In this document: positions 26,450-35,065 of the stretch, piece by piece | Layout: each line of letters opens with the position of its first letter | Numbering within the stretch: position 1 is the stretch's first letter | Assembly (NCBI GenBank): GCA_012517575.1 | Contig: JAAYUQ010000066.1 | Coordinates: forward strand, 1 to 37,143 | Length of the DNA stretch: 37,143 bases | Reading direction: 5' to 3' | Source: Bacteroidales bacterium | Lineage (GTDB): Bacteria; Bacteroidota; Bacteroidia; Bacteroidales; Paludibacteraceae | Program-made: the position numbers and the translations under genes | Notes under the pieces: model-generated | Seen by the model: the letters and a program-made list of their open reading frames with translations, nothing else | Database searches by the model: none | What the model was told of the DNA's origin: nothing

Positions 26450-26526
26450 TTCATTCGGGAAATGCAAATGATTATTTAAAAGTTTAATTATTATTGGATA
26501 AAAAGTATTATTTTGTTCTTTTTTAT

Positions 26527-26534
26527 TACTTTTG
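26527..26534 (+). promoter_or_regulatory. -7 promoter element of the aconitase - citrate synthase - ICDH cluster
   Basis: TACTTTTG is an exact TAnnTTTG, 20 bases before the ATG at 26554. No TTTG occurs at the ideal -33 spacing. It lies inside the longer frame open to 26494, which argues against that upstream start. Confidence 0.5.
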
Positions 26535-26553
26535 CAAAACAAAATATTCGAAT

Positions 26554-28824
26554 ATGAGTAAAAATACAGAAAATATGATTTTTGACGAGGCAATGATTCG
26601 AAAATTCTACGAGTCTTTTCCTGCAAAAATTGGAAAGATTAAGAATCAACTTGGCAGACCACTGACTTTGACAGAAAAAATACTCTATACTCACCTGTCA
26701 CCCGACGAAACATTAAAAAATTATGTTCGGGGCACCGATTATGTCAATTTCTCACCTGACCGGGTGGCCATGCAGGATGCTACCGCTCAAATGGCGCTTT
26801 TACAACTCATGAATTCGGGGCGCTCAAAAACGGCAGTTCCTGCCACCATTCATTGCGATCATTTGATTCAGGCACACATATCAGCAGAAAAAGATTTAGA
26901 TACCGCAATAAAAACCAACAGTGAAGTTTATGACTTTTTACGAGCTGTTTCCAACAATTTCGGTATCGGTTTTTGGGAACCTGGTTCCGGAATTATTCAT
27001 CAAGTGATTTTGGAAAATTATGCATTTCCGGGCGGATTAATGATTGGTACCGATTCTCATACACCGAATGCAGGTGGATTAACCATGCTGGCTATCGGCG
27101 TTGGTGGAGCCGATGCTGTGGATGTTATGTCGGGATTGCCATGGGAATTGAAAATGCCGAAAATAATAGGAGTAAAATTAACAGGGAAACTTTCCGGTTG
27201 GGCTTCTCCGAAAGATGTTATTCTTAAACTTGCCGGCATTTTAACAGTTAAAGGTGCAACAAATGCCGTCATTGAGTACTTTGGAGAAGGAGCTGCTGCC
27301 CTTTCGGCTACGGGAAAAGCAACCATCTGCAATATGGGTGCAGAAGTTGGTGCCACCAGTTCTATTTTTCCTTTCGATAGTAAATCGGCCTCCTATCTCG
27401 AAGCTACCGGACGAAATTCCATTGCTGAAACAGCAGCAAAACTCGCAGAACATTTACAGGCTGATCCTGAAGTTTTGCAACATCCGGAAAAATATTACGA
27501 CCGTCTGATTGAAATTGATTTAAGCACATTAGAACCTCATATCAACGGTCCGTTTACTCCGGATGCAGCATTTCCCATTTCGGAATTTGGAAAAATGGTA
27601 AAAGAAAAAAATTATCCTCAAAAGTTGGAAGTTGGGCTTATTGGTTCATGCACCAATTCCTCTTATGAAGATCTTTCACGATCCGTTTCGGTATTGCGTC
27701 AGGCACGTGAAAAAAACCTGAAAGTTCGTTCGCAGATGATTATCAATCCCGGATCCGAAAAAATAAGAAGTACAGCCGAACGCGATGGTATGTTGGATGA
27801 ATTTAAAAGTGTGGGCGCCACAATTATGGCAAATGCTTGCGGACCTTGTATTGGACAATGGAAACGTGATATGGATGTGGCAGATCGCCCAAATTCCATT
27901 CTCACTTCTTTCAACAGAAATTTTGCAAAACGTAATGATGGCAATCCCAATACCCATACTTTCATTTCTTCTCCCGAAATAGTTGCTGCTCTTTCTATTG
28001 CCGGCGATTTATGTTTTAATCCGTTGACTGACGAGTTGGAAAATGAAAAAGGAGAAAAAGTAAAACTGACTGAACCACAAGGCTTTGAACTTCCACCGTT
28101 GGGTTACCAAATAAAGGAATCGGGTTATATAGAGCCTTCGGCAGAAAAAATGGAAATCAATATCAATCCCAAATCAGAAAGATTACAGTTATTGGAACCT
28201 TTTCCGGCATGGGATGGCAAGGATATGAAGGAACTTCCGCTGCTGATAAAAGTTAAGGGAAAATGTACTACCGATCATATATCAATGGCCGGTACATGGC
28301 TTCGTTTTCGTGGACATTTAGACAATATTTCCAACAATCTGCTCATGGGCGCCGTAAATGCTTTTAATGACAAAACCAATGCAGTGCTCGATCCGGAAAC
28401 TAAGGAATATAAAGCTGTTTCGACTCTTGCTCGCAAATACAAATCAAAGGGCACCGGCTCAGTGGTAATAGCTGAAGAAAATTACGGCGAAGGTTCTTCT
28501 CGTGAACATGCAGCTATGGAACCCCGATATCTGAATGTTAAAGCCATTATCGCCAAATCTTTTGCCCGAATACATGAAACAAACCTGAAAAAGCAGGGTA
28601 TGCTGGCATTAACTTTTATCGACAAATCAGATTATGATAAAATTCGCGAAGATGACCGTATCAGCATACTTGGCCTTACCGATTTTAAACCGGGAAAAAA
28701 TTTGATGGTTCAACTTCATCACTCCGATGGAAGTGTTGAACAGTTTGAAGTGGCACACAGTTACAATGAAACTCAAATAGAATGGTTTAAAGCCGGAAGC
28801 GCACTGAATGCCATGAGAAAATAA
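26554..28824 (+). CDS. acnA: Aconitate hydratase (mitochondrial-type aconitase)
   Basis: It interconverts citrate and isocitrate using a [4Fe-4S] cluster. The 756-residue protein is of the mitochondrial aconitase type, as described for Bacteroides fragilis. Cluster ligands are Cys366 (GSCTNSS), Cys429 and Cys432 ([11 protein letters not shown]), with the same 63- and 3-residue spacing as in pig aconitase. Substrate and domain motifs include [21 protein letters not shown] and [12 protein letters not shown]. The start at 26554 (MSKNTENM) is preferred over the open frame to 26494 because a promoter motif lies between them; MIFDEAMI at 26575 is another option. It heads a three-gene oxidative TCA cluster, followed 90 bases later by citrate synthase. 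Confidence 0.95.
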   Translation: MSKNTENMIFDEAMIRKFYESFPAKIGKIKNQLGRPLTLTEKILYTHLSPDETLKNYVRGTDYVNFSPDRVAMQDATAQMALLQLMNSGRSKTAVPATIHCDHLIQAHISAEKDLDTAIKTNSEVYDFLRAVSNNFGIGFWEPGSGIIHQVILENYAFPGGLMIGTDSHTPNAGGLTMLAIGVGGADAVDVMSGLPWELKMPKIIGVKLTGKLSGWASPKDVILKLAGILTVKGATNAVIEYFGEGAAALSATGKATICNMGAEVGATSSIFPFDSKSASYLEATGRNSIAETAAKLAEHLQADPEVLQHPEKYYDRLIEIDLSTLEPHINGPFTPDAAFPISEFGKMVKEKNYPQKLEVGLIGSCTNSSYEDLSRSVSVLRQAREKNLKVRSQMIINPGSEKIRSTAERDGMLDEFKSVGATIMANACGPCIGQWKRDMDVADRPNSILTSFNRNFAKRNDGNPNTHTFISSPEIVAALSIAGDLCFNPLTDELENEKGEKVKLTEPQGFELPPLGYQIKESGYIEPSAEKMEININPKSERLQLLEPFPAWDGKDMKELPLLIKVKGKCTTDHISMAGTWLRFRGHLDNISNNLLMGAVNAFNDKTNAVLDPETKEYKAVSTLARKYKSKGTGSVVIAEENYGEGSSREHAAMEPRYLNVKAIIAKSFARIHETNLKKQGMLALTFIDKSDYDKIREDDRISILGLTDFKPGKNLMVQLHHSDGSVEQFEVAHSYNETQIEWFKAGSALNAMRK

Positions 28825-28914
28825 ATCTTTTTTGTACAAAATTTGGGCAAAAATCATTTTCCAATCACAAAAAAATAAAGGAACTTATCAATAAAAAATA
28901 GAGAGGTATAAAAA

Positions 28915-30270
28915 ATGAAAGAAGAACTTTTAATTTACAAATTATCAGAAACTATCAAAAAAACTAGTGCAATAGATAAGGAACTATTTACTAAATACAA
29001 CGTAAAACGTGGTCTGAGAAACGAAGATCATACGGGAGTACTGGTTGGACTTACTCGCATTTGAGATGTAGTAGGATACGAACGTACCGAAGATGGCCAG
29101 TTAAAAGCAATTCCGGGCAAGCTTTACTACCGCGGGATTGATGTGGAAGAATTGGTACATGGCATTCAGTCTGAAAATCGGCTCGGTTTTGAAGAAACGG
29201 CTTTCTTGTTGCTATAGGGATATTTGCCAACCAAAGACGAATTGGAAACTTTCAAAAAAATACTCAATGATGCGATGCCACTTCAGCATCAGGCTACCAT
29301 GAACATTATGGCACTGAAAGGACACGACATTATGAATATTTTGGCTCGCTGCGTATTGGAACAATACATTTACGATGATGATCCCGACAACATTTCACGC
29401 GACAATCTTATTCGGCAATCCATCAATCTGATTTCCAAATTTCCAACCATTATTTCGTATGCTTATAATGTACTCCGCCATCACGAAAAAGGGCGTTCGC
29501 TTCATATAAGACATCCAGATGAAAACTTTTCTTTTGCTGAAAATTTTTTGTTTATGATAAAAGGAAAAGGACAGTACACACCATTGGAAGTGAAAATTAT
29601 TGATTTAGCCTTGATTCTTCATGCCGAACACGGAGGAGGAAACAATTCTACATTCAGTGTGCGTGTTACCAGCTCTACCGAAACCGACACTTATTCTTCC
29701 ATTGCTGCCGGCATATGTTCGTTGAAAGGTCCGCTTCATGGTGGTGCCAACCTGAAAGTAATGGGAATGATAAAAGAAATGAGAGAAAATATACAGGATT
29801 GGACTGACACAAACGAGATAGACCGGTATTTAAAAAAATTATTAAACAAGGAAGCCTTTGATAAAACCGGGCTGATTTACGGAATTGGGCATGCCGTATA
29901 TACCATCAGCGATCCACGTGCCATATTGCTAAAAGATATGGCTCGGGAACTTGCAAAAGAAAAGGGACTTGAAAAAGAATTTGCATTTCAGGAACTGATT
30001 GAACAACGTGCCGTAGAAATTTTTATGCAACATAAAAATGGAAACAACAACAAGCAGGTTTGTGTAAATGTCGATTTCTATTCGGGATTTGTTTACGAAG
30101 CTATCGGAATACCGAAAGAAGTATACACACCCATTTTTGCAATGGCACGCATTGTTGGCTGGTGTGCGCATCGCATCGAAGAACTCAATTTTACAAGTAA
30201 AAGAATTATTCGTCCCGCATACAAAAATGTCAACGAAATTCAACAGTTTATCCCTCTCGAAAAACGTTAA
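28915..30270 (+). pseudogene. gltA: Citrate synthase with two in-frame nonsense codons
   Basis: Citrate synthase condenses acetyl-CoA and oxaloacetate into citrate. Reading from the ATG at 28915 (AGAGG eight bases upstream) gives a continuous 451-codon frame of normal family length, from MKEELLIYKLSE to NVNEIQQFIPLEKR. TGA at 29062-29064 (codon 50, GLTRI*DVVGYE) and TAG at 29215-29217 (codon 101, AFLLL*GYLP) interrupt it. The residues between the two stops still read as citrate synthase (AIPGKLYYRGIDVEELVHG), and catalytic His275 (GPLHGGAN), His326 (GIGHAVY) and Asp387 (NVDFYSG) are intact. No indel is seen. A 348-codon fragment stays open from 29224, but it lacks about 100 N-terminal residues and is unlikely to be active. 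Recent inactivation or sequence error are both possible; TGA and TAG are ordinary stops elsewhere here. Confidence 0.88.
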
Positions 30271-30332
30271 ATGCAACAGTTGAAAAGATTTTTGTTTTGA
30301 AAAAATCCTTTCTGCTGTTTAAAAGGTAAAAT

Positions 30333-31559
30333 ATGAAAAAAATAAAAGTTGAACAACCGGTTGTGGAGCTGGACGGAGATGAAATGACGCGTATCATCTG
30401 GCGAATTATCAAAGAACAACTTATTCTTCCTTACTTGGATATTGATATAAAATATTATGATTTAAGTATACAAAATCGCGATCGCACCAACGATGAAGTT
30501 ACTATTGAAGCCGCCAATGCCATAAAAAAATACAATGTTGGGATAAAGTGTGCCACTATAACTCCCGACGAAGCACGAGTAAAAGAATTTGGATTGAAAA
30601 AAATGTGGAAATCACCCAACGGCACCATAAGAAATATTATAGGCGGAACCGTTTTTCGTGAACCAATTCTTTGTTCCAACATTCCTCGACTGGTGCCGAG
30701 TTGGACAAAACCCATAGTGATTGGTCGTCATGCTTTTGGCGATCAGTATAAGGCAACCGATGTATCCATAAAAGGGAAAGGAACATTAAAAATGACTTTT
30801 ACTGCCGAAAATGGAGAAACACTGGAATGGGAAGTCTTTAATTTTCAAGGCGATGGCGTAGCCATGACCATGTACAACACCGATGAATCAATTTACGGAT
30901 TTGCCCGTTCTTCTTTTCAGGCAGCACTCGATAAAAAATGGCCATTATATTTATCCACAAAAAACACTATTCTTAAAACTTATGATGGACGATTTAAGGA
31001 TATTTTTCAGGAAGTGTACGAAACAGAATTCAAAGAAGCTTTTCAAAATGCTGGCATCACTTACGAACATCGTCTGATCGACGATATGGTTGCTTCTGTT
31101 CTCAAATGGAATGGAGGATTCGTATGGGCTTGCAAAAACTACGACGGGGATGTTCAATCCGATTCCATTGCTCAAGGTTTTGGCTCACTCGGACTGATGT
31201 CGTCGGTGCTGATAACTCCTGACGGAAAAACCATTGAAGCAGAAGCTGCACATGGAACGGTTACACGTCATTATAGACTTCACCAACAAGGAAAAGAAAC
31301 TTCAACCAATCCTATCGCTTCCATTTTTGCTTGGACACGAGGACTTGCCCATCGGGGAAAATTGGATGGTAATGACGCACTTATCGATTTTTCAAAAAAG
31401 CTGGAAGAAGTTTGCATAGAAACTGTTGAATCAGGGAAAATGACAAAAGATCTTGCCATTCTTGTTCATGGAGAAAAAGTTAGCCGGAATGATTACTTGA
31501 GTACCGAAGAATTTCTATCAGCATTAAAACAAAATCTGGAAACAAAACTATCTGAATGA
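30333..31559 (+). CDS. icd: NADP-dependent isocitrate dehydrogenase, eukaryotic-type
   Basis: It oxidises isocitrate to 2-oxoglutarate with NADP, supplying the glutamate precursor. The 408-residue protein belongs to the homodimeric type shared with mitochondrial and cytosolic [17 protein letters not shown] at the N-terminus, substrate loop [19 protein letters not shown], metal-binding Asp residues in [14 protein letters not shown] and [10 protein letters not shown], and HGTVTRHYR, whose Arg-His pair marks NADP preference. It starts 62 bases after the citrate synthase frame and is followed by a strong bidirectional terminator, so it closes the cluster. The gene shows no sign of decay despite the broken citrate synthase upstream. 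Confidence 0.95.
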   Translation: MKKIKVEQPVVELDGDEMTRIIWRIIKEQLILPYLDIDIKYYDLSIQNRDRTNDEVTIEAANAIKKYNVGIKCATITPDEARVKEFGLKKMWKSPNGTIRNIIGGTVFREPILCSNIPRLVPSWTKPIVIGRHAFGDQYKATDVSIKGKGTLKMTFTAENGETLEWEVFNFQGDGVAMTMYNTDESIYGFARSSFQAALDKKWPLYLSTKNTILKTYDGRFKDIFQEVYETEFKEAFQNAGITYEHRLIDDMVASVLKWNGGFVWACKNYDGDVQSDSIAQGFGSLGLMSSVLITPDGKTIEAEAAHGTVTRHYRLHQQGKETSTNPIASIFAWTRGLAHRGKLDGNDALIDFSKKLEEVCIETVESGKMTKDLAILVHGEKVSRNDYLSTEEFLSALKQNLETKLSE

Positions 31560-31588
31560 GTTAATCTCCGTTTCCTAATTTTTGACTT

Positions 31589-31625
31589 AAAAAAAGCTGC
31601 CTGAAAAAATCAAGCAGCTTTTTTT
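31589..31625. terminator. Bidirectional rho-independent terminator between icd and rpsA
   Basis: GCTGC and GCAGC form the core stem, extended on the outside by seven A pairing with seven T and on the inside by TGA/TCA after one mismatch. Read either way it ends in a T-run, so it can terminate both converging transcripts. It lies 30 bases after icd and 26 bases after the rpsA stop. Confidence 0.85.
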
Positions 31626-31650
31626 AGATTTAGAACAAAATTACCAATTA

Positions 31651-33942
31651 TTATTCAGTTGGTTTTTCTGAAGTTTCAACTTCTTCAGAAGCAGATGTTT
31701 CTTCTGTATCAGTAACCTTTTCTTCAGCCTTTTCTGATTTTTCTTTCTTATTCGACTTCAGAGGTTTTTCTGATTTTTCTTCTTTTTCGATAGGTTTTTC
31801 AGAAGATTCTTCCCCTTTTGTTTCTTCTGCAATTATTACTTCTGCAGGTTCTTCCTTTTCAGCGGGCTCAGCTGTAGCTTTCTTGGATTTAGTTTCCTTT
31901 TTGGCCAACTTCTTGGCAGCTTCACTTTCCATCTGATCTTTCAAATCTACCAATGATTGGATGTCTCCAAAAGTGGTTTTTTCGATAGCCTGAGTTTGTA
32001 CGGTTGAAGATTCCTCTTTTTTTGACCGCTTGGTAACCGATTTTTTAGGAGAAGAAGTAACCTCGCCTTCTGCACTTTCAGCTTTGGCAGCACGTTTCAA
32101 ATCTTCATGAATCCGTGTGTGTGAAAGTACAATTTTCTTGGCATCTTTATTGAATTCAATAACTTTGAAAGGAAGTTTTTCATCTACTTGCGCCTGAGTT
32201 CCATCTTCCTTTACCAACTGTTTGGCAGAAGCAAAGCCTTCTACACCGTATGGCAAAGCAATAACGGCACCTTTATCAAGCAATTCAACTACTACGCCAT
32301 CGTGAATACTATCTACAGAAAATACGCTTTCGAGTGCATCCCATGGATTTTCTTCCAACTGTTTGTGTCCCAAACTCAAACGACGATTGTCCTTGTCAAT
32401 ATCAAGCACCACTACTTCAATTTCGCTTCCTATTTGTGTAAATTCTGAAGGATGTTTGACTTTCTTTGTCCACGACAAGTCGGAGATATGAATCAAACCA
32501 TCTACGCCTTCTTCAATTTCAACAAATACGCCGAAATTGGTAAAATTACGAACTTTGGCTACATGTGTACTTCCCACCGGATAGCGTTCTTCAATATTTT
32601 CCCAAGGATCGGATTTCAGTTGCTTGATACCCAACGACATCTTGCGTTCATCACGGTCAAGCGTAAGAATAATAGCTTCCACTTCGTCGCCAACTTTCAA
32701 AAAGTCTTGTGCCGAACGTAGATGTTGCGACCAACTCATTTCTGACACGTGTATCAATCCTTCCACACCAGGAGCAATTTCTACAAATGCGCCATAATCG
32801 GTTATCACAACCACTTTGCCTTTTACCTTGTCGCCAACTTTTAAATTTGGATCCAATGCATCCCATGGATGTGGTGTCAGTTGTTTCAAGCCCAAAGCAA
32901 TACGTTTTTTCTCTTCATCAAAGTCCAGAATAACGACGTTGATTTTCTCATCCAGCGAAACAACTTCGCTTGGGTGATTGATACGTCCCCACGACAAATC
33001 GGTAATGTGAATCAAGCCATCCACGCCTCCCAAGTCGATAAATACGCCATAGGAAGTAATGTTCTTGACAACACCTTCGAGAATCTGTCCTTTCTGCAAT
33101 TTGCCGATAATTTCTTTTTTCTGTTGCTCCAATTCTTCTTCTATCAGAGCTTTGTGCGATACGACTACATTTCGGAATTCCTGATTAATTTTAACTACTT
33201 TGAATTCCATAGTTTTGTTGACGAAAGCATCGTAATCGCGAATAGGTTTAACATCGATTTGTGAACCGGGCAAAAATGCTTCGATACCAAACACATCGAC
33301 AATCATACCACCTTTAGTACGGCATTTAATGAAACCTTTAACCACTTCTTGCGATTCGAGAGCTGCATTTACACGATCCCATGCGCGGCTAATGCGTGCC
33401 TGCTTGTGTGAAAGTAGTAACTGTCCTTTCTTGTCTTCCTGGCTTTCAATATAAACTTCAACCTTATCGCCGACTTTCAAATCGGGATTGTATCGAAATT
33501 CACTCATGGGAACAACACCATCGGATTTATAACCGATATTTACAACTACTTCACGTTTGTTGATAGAAATGACTGTTCCTTCCACCACTTCTTTGTCCTT
33601 AACGGCATTCAGGGTTTTGTCATAAACATTTTCCAATTCCTTCTTTGCTTCGTCAGTCAAAGTATTTCCCTTTTCATAAGCTTCCCAATCAAATTCTTCG
33701 GGAATTGTTTCTTCCTGAACAGCAACAACGGCTTCTTTCAAAGGTTCTTCAGGTACAGAAACTTCGGGTGTCTCGGCAACATTTGTTTCTGCTACAGGCG
33801 ATGCTTCAACACTTTCTTCTGCCGGAGATTGAACTTCTTCTACTTCCTGAGTTTGTTCCTTCTTTGTTTCAACAGCTTCCGAAGAGACATTTTCTGACAT
33901 GGCAGATTCGTTCATTTCTAAATTGTTTTGGTTTTCTTCCAT
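31651..33942 (-). CDS. rpsA: Ribosomal protein S1 with long acidic tails
   Basis: An RNA-binding protein of the small subunit that recruits mRNA to the ribosome, important where Shine-Dalgarno sequences are weak, as in Bacteroidota. Six S1 domains are visible, from about residue 118 (VVEGTVISINKREVVVNIG) to about 610 (KIVLSHTRIHEDL); domains 3-5 carry the typical GLIH(I/V)S/T-(D/E)-x-SW motif. Residues 1-80 are an acidic Glu/Val/Pro/Ser tail ending in the conserved EEFDWEAYEKG. Residues about 615-763 are a low-complexity Glu/Lys/Ser tail with repeated SEKP units. The total of 763 residues is well above the 557 of E. coli S1 and the roughly 600 I recall for Bacteroides. A -7 promoter motif lies at 34012-34019. 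Confidence 0.95.
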   Translation of the reverse strand: MEENQNNLEMNESAMSENVSSEAVETKKEQTQEVEEVQSPAEESVEASPVAETNVAETPEVSVPEEPLKEAVVAVQEETIPEEFDWEAYEKGNTLTDEAKKELENVYDKTLNAVKDKEVVEGTVISINKREVVVNIGYKSDGVVPMSEFRYNPDLKVGDKVEVYIESQEDKKGQLLLSHKQARISRAWDRVNAALESQEVVKGFIKCRTKGGMIVDVFGIEAFLPGSQIDVKPIRDYDAFVNKTMEFKVVKINQEFRNVVVSHKALIEEELEQQKKEIIGKLQKGQILEGVVKNITSYGVFIDLGGVDGLIHITDLSWGRINHPSEVVSLDEKINVVILDFDEEKKRIALGLKQLTPHPWDALDPNLKVGDKVKGKVVVITDYGAFVEIAPGVEGLIHVSEMSWSQHLRSAQDFLKVGDEVEAIILTLDRDERKMSLGIKQLKSDPWENIEERYPVGSTHVAKVRNFTNFGVFVEIEEGVDGLIHISDLSWTKKVKHPSEFTQIGSEIEVVVLDIDKDNRRLSLGHKQLEENPWDALESVFSVDSIHDGVVVELLDKGAVIALPYGVEGFASAKQLVKEDGTQAQVDEKLPFKVIEFNKDAKKIVLSHTRIHEDLKRAAKAESAEGEVTSSPKKSVTKRSKKEESSTVQTQAIEKTTFGDIQSLVDLKDQMESEAAKKLAKKETKSKKATAEPAEKEEPAEVIIAEETKGEESSEKPIEKEEKSEKPLKSNKKEKSEKAEEKVTDTEETSASEEVETSEKPTE

Positions 33943-34011
33943 TCTAAAAATTTGTTTTTTTACTAATAAATAGTAGATTAGACTTTATGTTGACTTAAAA
34001 AAATACGGCCA

Positions 34012-34019
34012 CAAAGATA
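34012..34019 (-). promoter_or_regulatory. -7 promoter element of rpsA
   Basis: Read on the minus strand this is TATCTTTG, an exact TAnnTTTG. Transcription would start near 34005, giving a leader of about 63 bases before the ATG at 33942. No proper -33 match is seen. Confidence 0.5.
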
Positions 34020-34060
34020 CAAAAAGTTTATGATTTGATTTATAATTTTTTACAGAAAAC

Positions 34061-34780
34061 TTATTTGTTACAAGGACATTTTTTGTAGTTCTGTTTTAAT
34101 GCTTTTTGAATAGCTGCTTCAGCGAGTGGTTCCATTACCTCATAGCCTTTTTGGTTGGGATGAACGCCATCTTCGGAATATTCGGATTTTAAACCGTTTC
34201 TTTCATCAGCCATAGCTGGGAAATAATCCAGATAAACAAATTCGTTTTTCTGACAATAATTTTTCAACCATGCATTCAGAGTTACAATTTTTTCGGCCGG
34301 CTGTAAACCCCGTCGCCATGGATAATCAAAAGCCGGAAGTACAGAAGAAAGAACTACTTTAATGTTGTGCGCCCGAGCCAGTTCCGCCATCGAAGCAAGG
34401 TTGTCTTCAATCATTTCGAGCGTTGAAGGACCTGTGTTTCCCGCAATATCGTTGGTGCCGGCTAAAATAACCACTACTGCCGGTTGGAGTTTGATTACAT
34501 CCTGACGAAAACGCAGGAGCATCTGGGGTGTGGTCTGACCACTGATACCACGATTGATATAGGAACGATTTTTAAAAAAATCGGGACGAATATTAATCCA
34601 ACCTTCGGTAATGGAATTGCCCAAAAAAACTACTCTTTTCTCATCTTTGGAAGGTACTCCCAATTTTTCGTTTTCTGCACGGAAACGAGCCAAATTTGGC
34701 CAGTCTTGAGCATTCAATTGCTGCATACAAAAATACAACATACTTATAATTAAAATATTAACAAAAGACTTTGATTTCAT
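34061..34780 (-). CDS. Secreted SGNH/GDSL-family hydrolase
   Basis: A 239-residue esterase-like enzyme with a signal peptide (VNILIISMLYFCMQQLNAQ, cleavage likely after Ala24), hence exported. The four SGNH blocks are present: VFLGNSITEG with nucleophile Ser56, RGISGQT with Gly81, LAGTND with Asn110, and SEDGVHPN with Asp204 and His207. Family members deacetylate carbohydrates or hydrolyse small esters; in Bacteroidota many act on acetylated plant or host glycans. The GH53 galactanase gene diverges from it 285 bases away, so a joint role in pectin side-chain breakdown is possible but only inferred. The C-terminus KKCPCNK is unusual but short. A promoter motif lies at 34866-34873. Confidence 0.9.
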   Translation of the reverse strand: MKSKSFVNILIISMLYFCMQQLNAQDWPNLARFRAENEKLGVPSKDEKRVVFLGNSITEGWINIRPDFFKNRSYINRGISGQTTPQMLLRFRQDVIKLQPAVVVILAGTNDIAGNTGPSTLEMIEDNLASMAELARAHNIKVVLSSVLPAFDYPWRRGLQPAEKIVTLNAWLKNYCQKNEFVYLDYFPAMADERNGLKSEYSEDGVHPNQKGYEVMEPLAEAAIQKALKQNYKKCPCNK

Positions 34781-34865
34781 AACGATAAAAATTTAAGAAA
34801 ATTGATTGTAAAAATATTTGGTTATCAGATTTTACGAACAACAACTTTTGTAATTTTATAATTTA

Positions 34866-34873
34866 CAAAAGTA
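34866..34873 (-). promoter_or_regulatory. -7 promoter element of the SGNH hydrolase gene
   Basis: Read on the minus strand this is TACTTTTG, an exact TAnnTTTG. Transcription would start near 34859, about 80 bases before the ATG at 34780. The -33 element is not evident. Confidence 0.45.
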
Positions 34874-34974
34874 GTCAAAAAGGGAACTTAATTTTTCTAA
34901 AAAACAAAAAAATAATAATTTGATTAGCCGATTTCTCATATAAAGCCGAAAAACACCTGTTCTATCCAAAAAAA

Positions 34975-34996
34975 ATTACTTCTTCAAAAAAGTAAT
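34975..34996. repeat. Inverted repeat upstream of the GH53 gene
   Basis: ATTACTT (34975-34981) and AAGTAAT (34990-34996) are perfect arms around an 8-base loop. The repeat ends 22 bases before the -7 motif at 35019, so it covers the place where a -33 element would sit. It could be an operator for the galactanase gene. It is AT-rich, so chance is possible. Confidence 0.35.
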
Positions 34997-35018
34997 GAAT
35001 TTTACCAACAAAATTTTC

Positions 35019-35026
35019 TACATTTG
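35019..35026 (+). promoter_or_regulatory. -7 promoter element of the GH53 gene
   Basis: TACATTTG is an exact TAnnTTTG. Transcription would start near 35033, upstream of the ATG at 35066 but downstream of the in-frame ATG at 35024. That decides the start in favour of 35066. Confidence 0.55.
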
Positions 35027-35065
35027 CAATGTTCACAGTCTTCAACATTATTTCGACTAAACAAG

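Noticed and set aside
29062-29064. TGA as a selenocysteine codon or a reassigned codon
   Set aside because: Citrate synthase has no selenocysteine site, no hairpin follows, a TAG also interrupts the frame, and TGA ends normal genes in this window (serpin, icd).
29224-30270. The citrate synthase 3' part as an independent 348-residue gene
   Set aside because: It begins at a TTG inside the conserved family sequence with no ribosome binding site, and the upstream 103 codons are clearly the missing N-terminus. I treat both as one disrupted gene.
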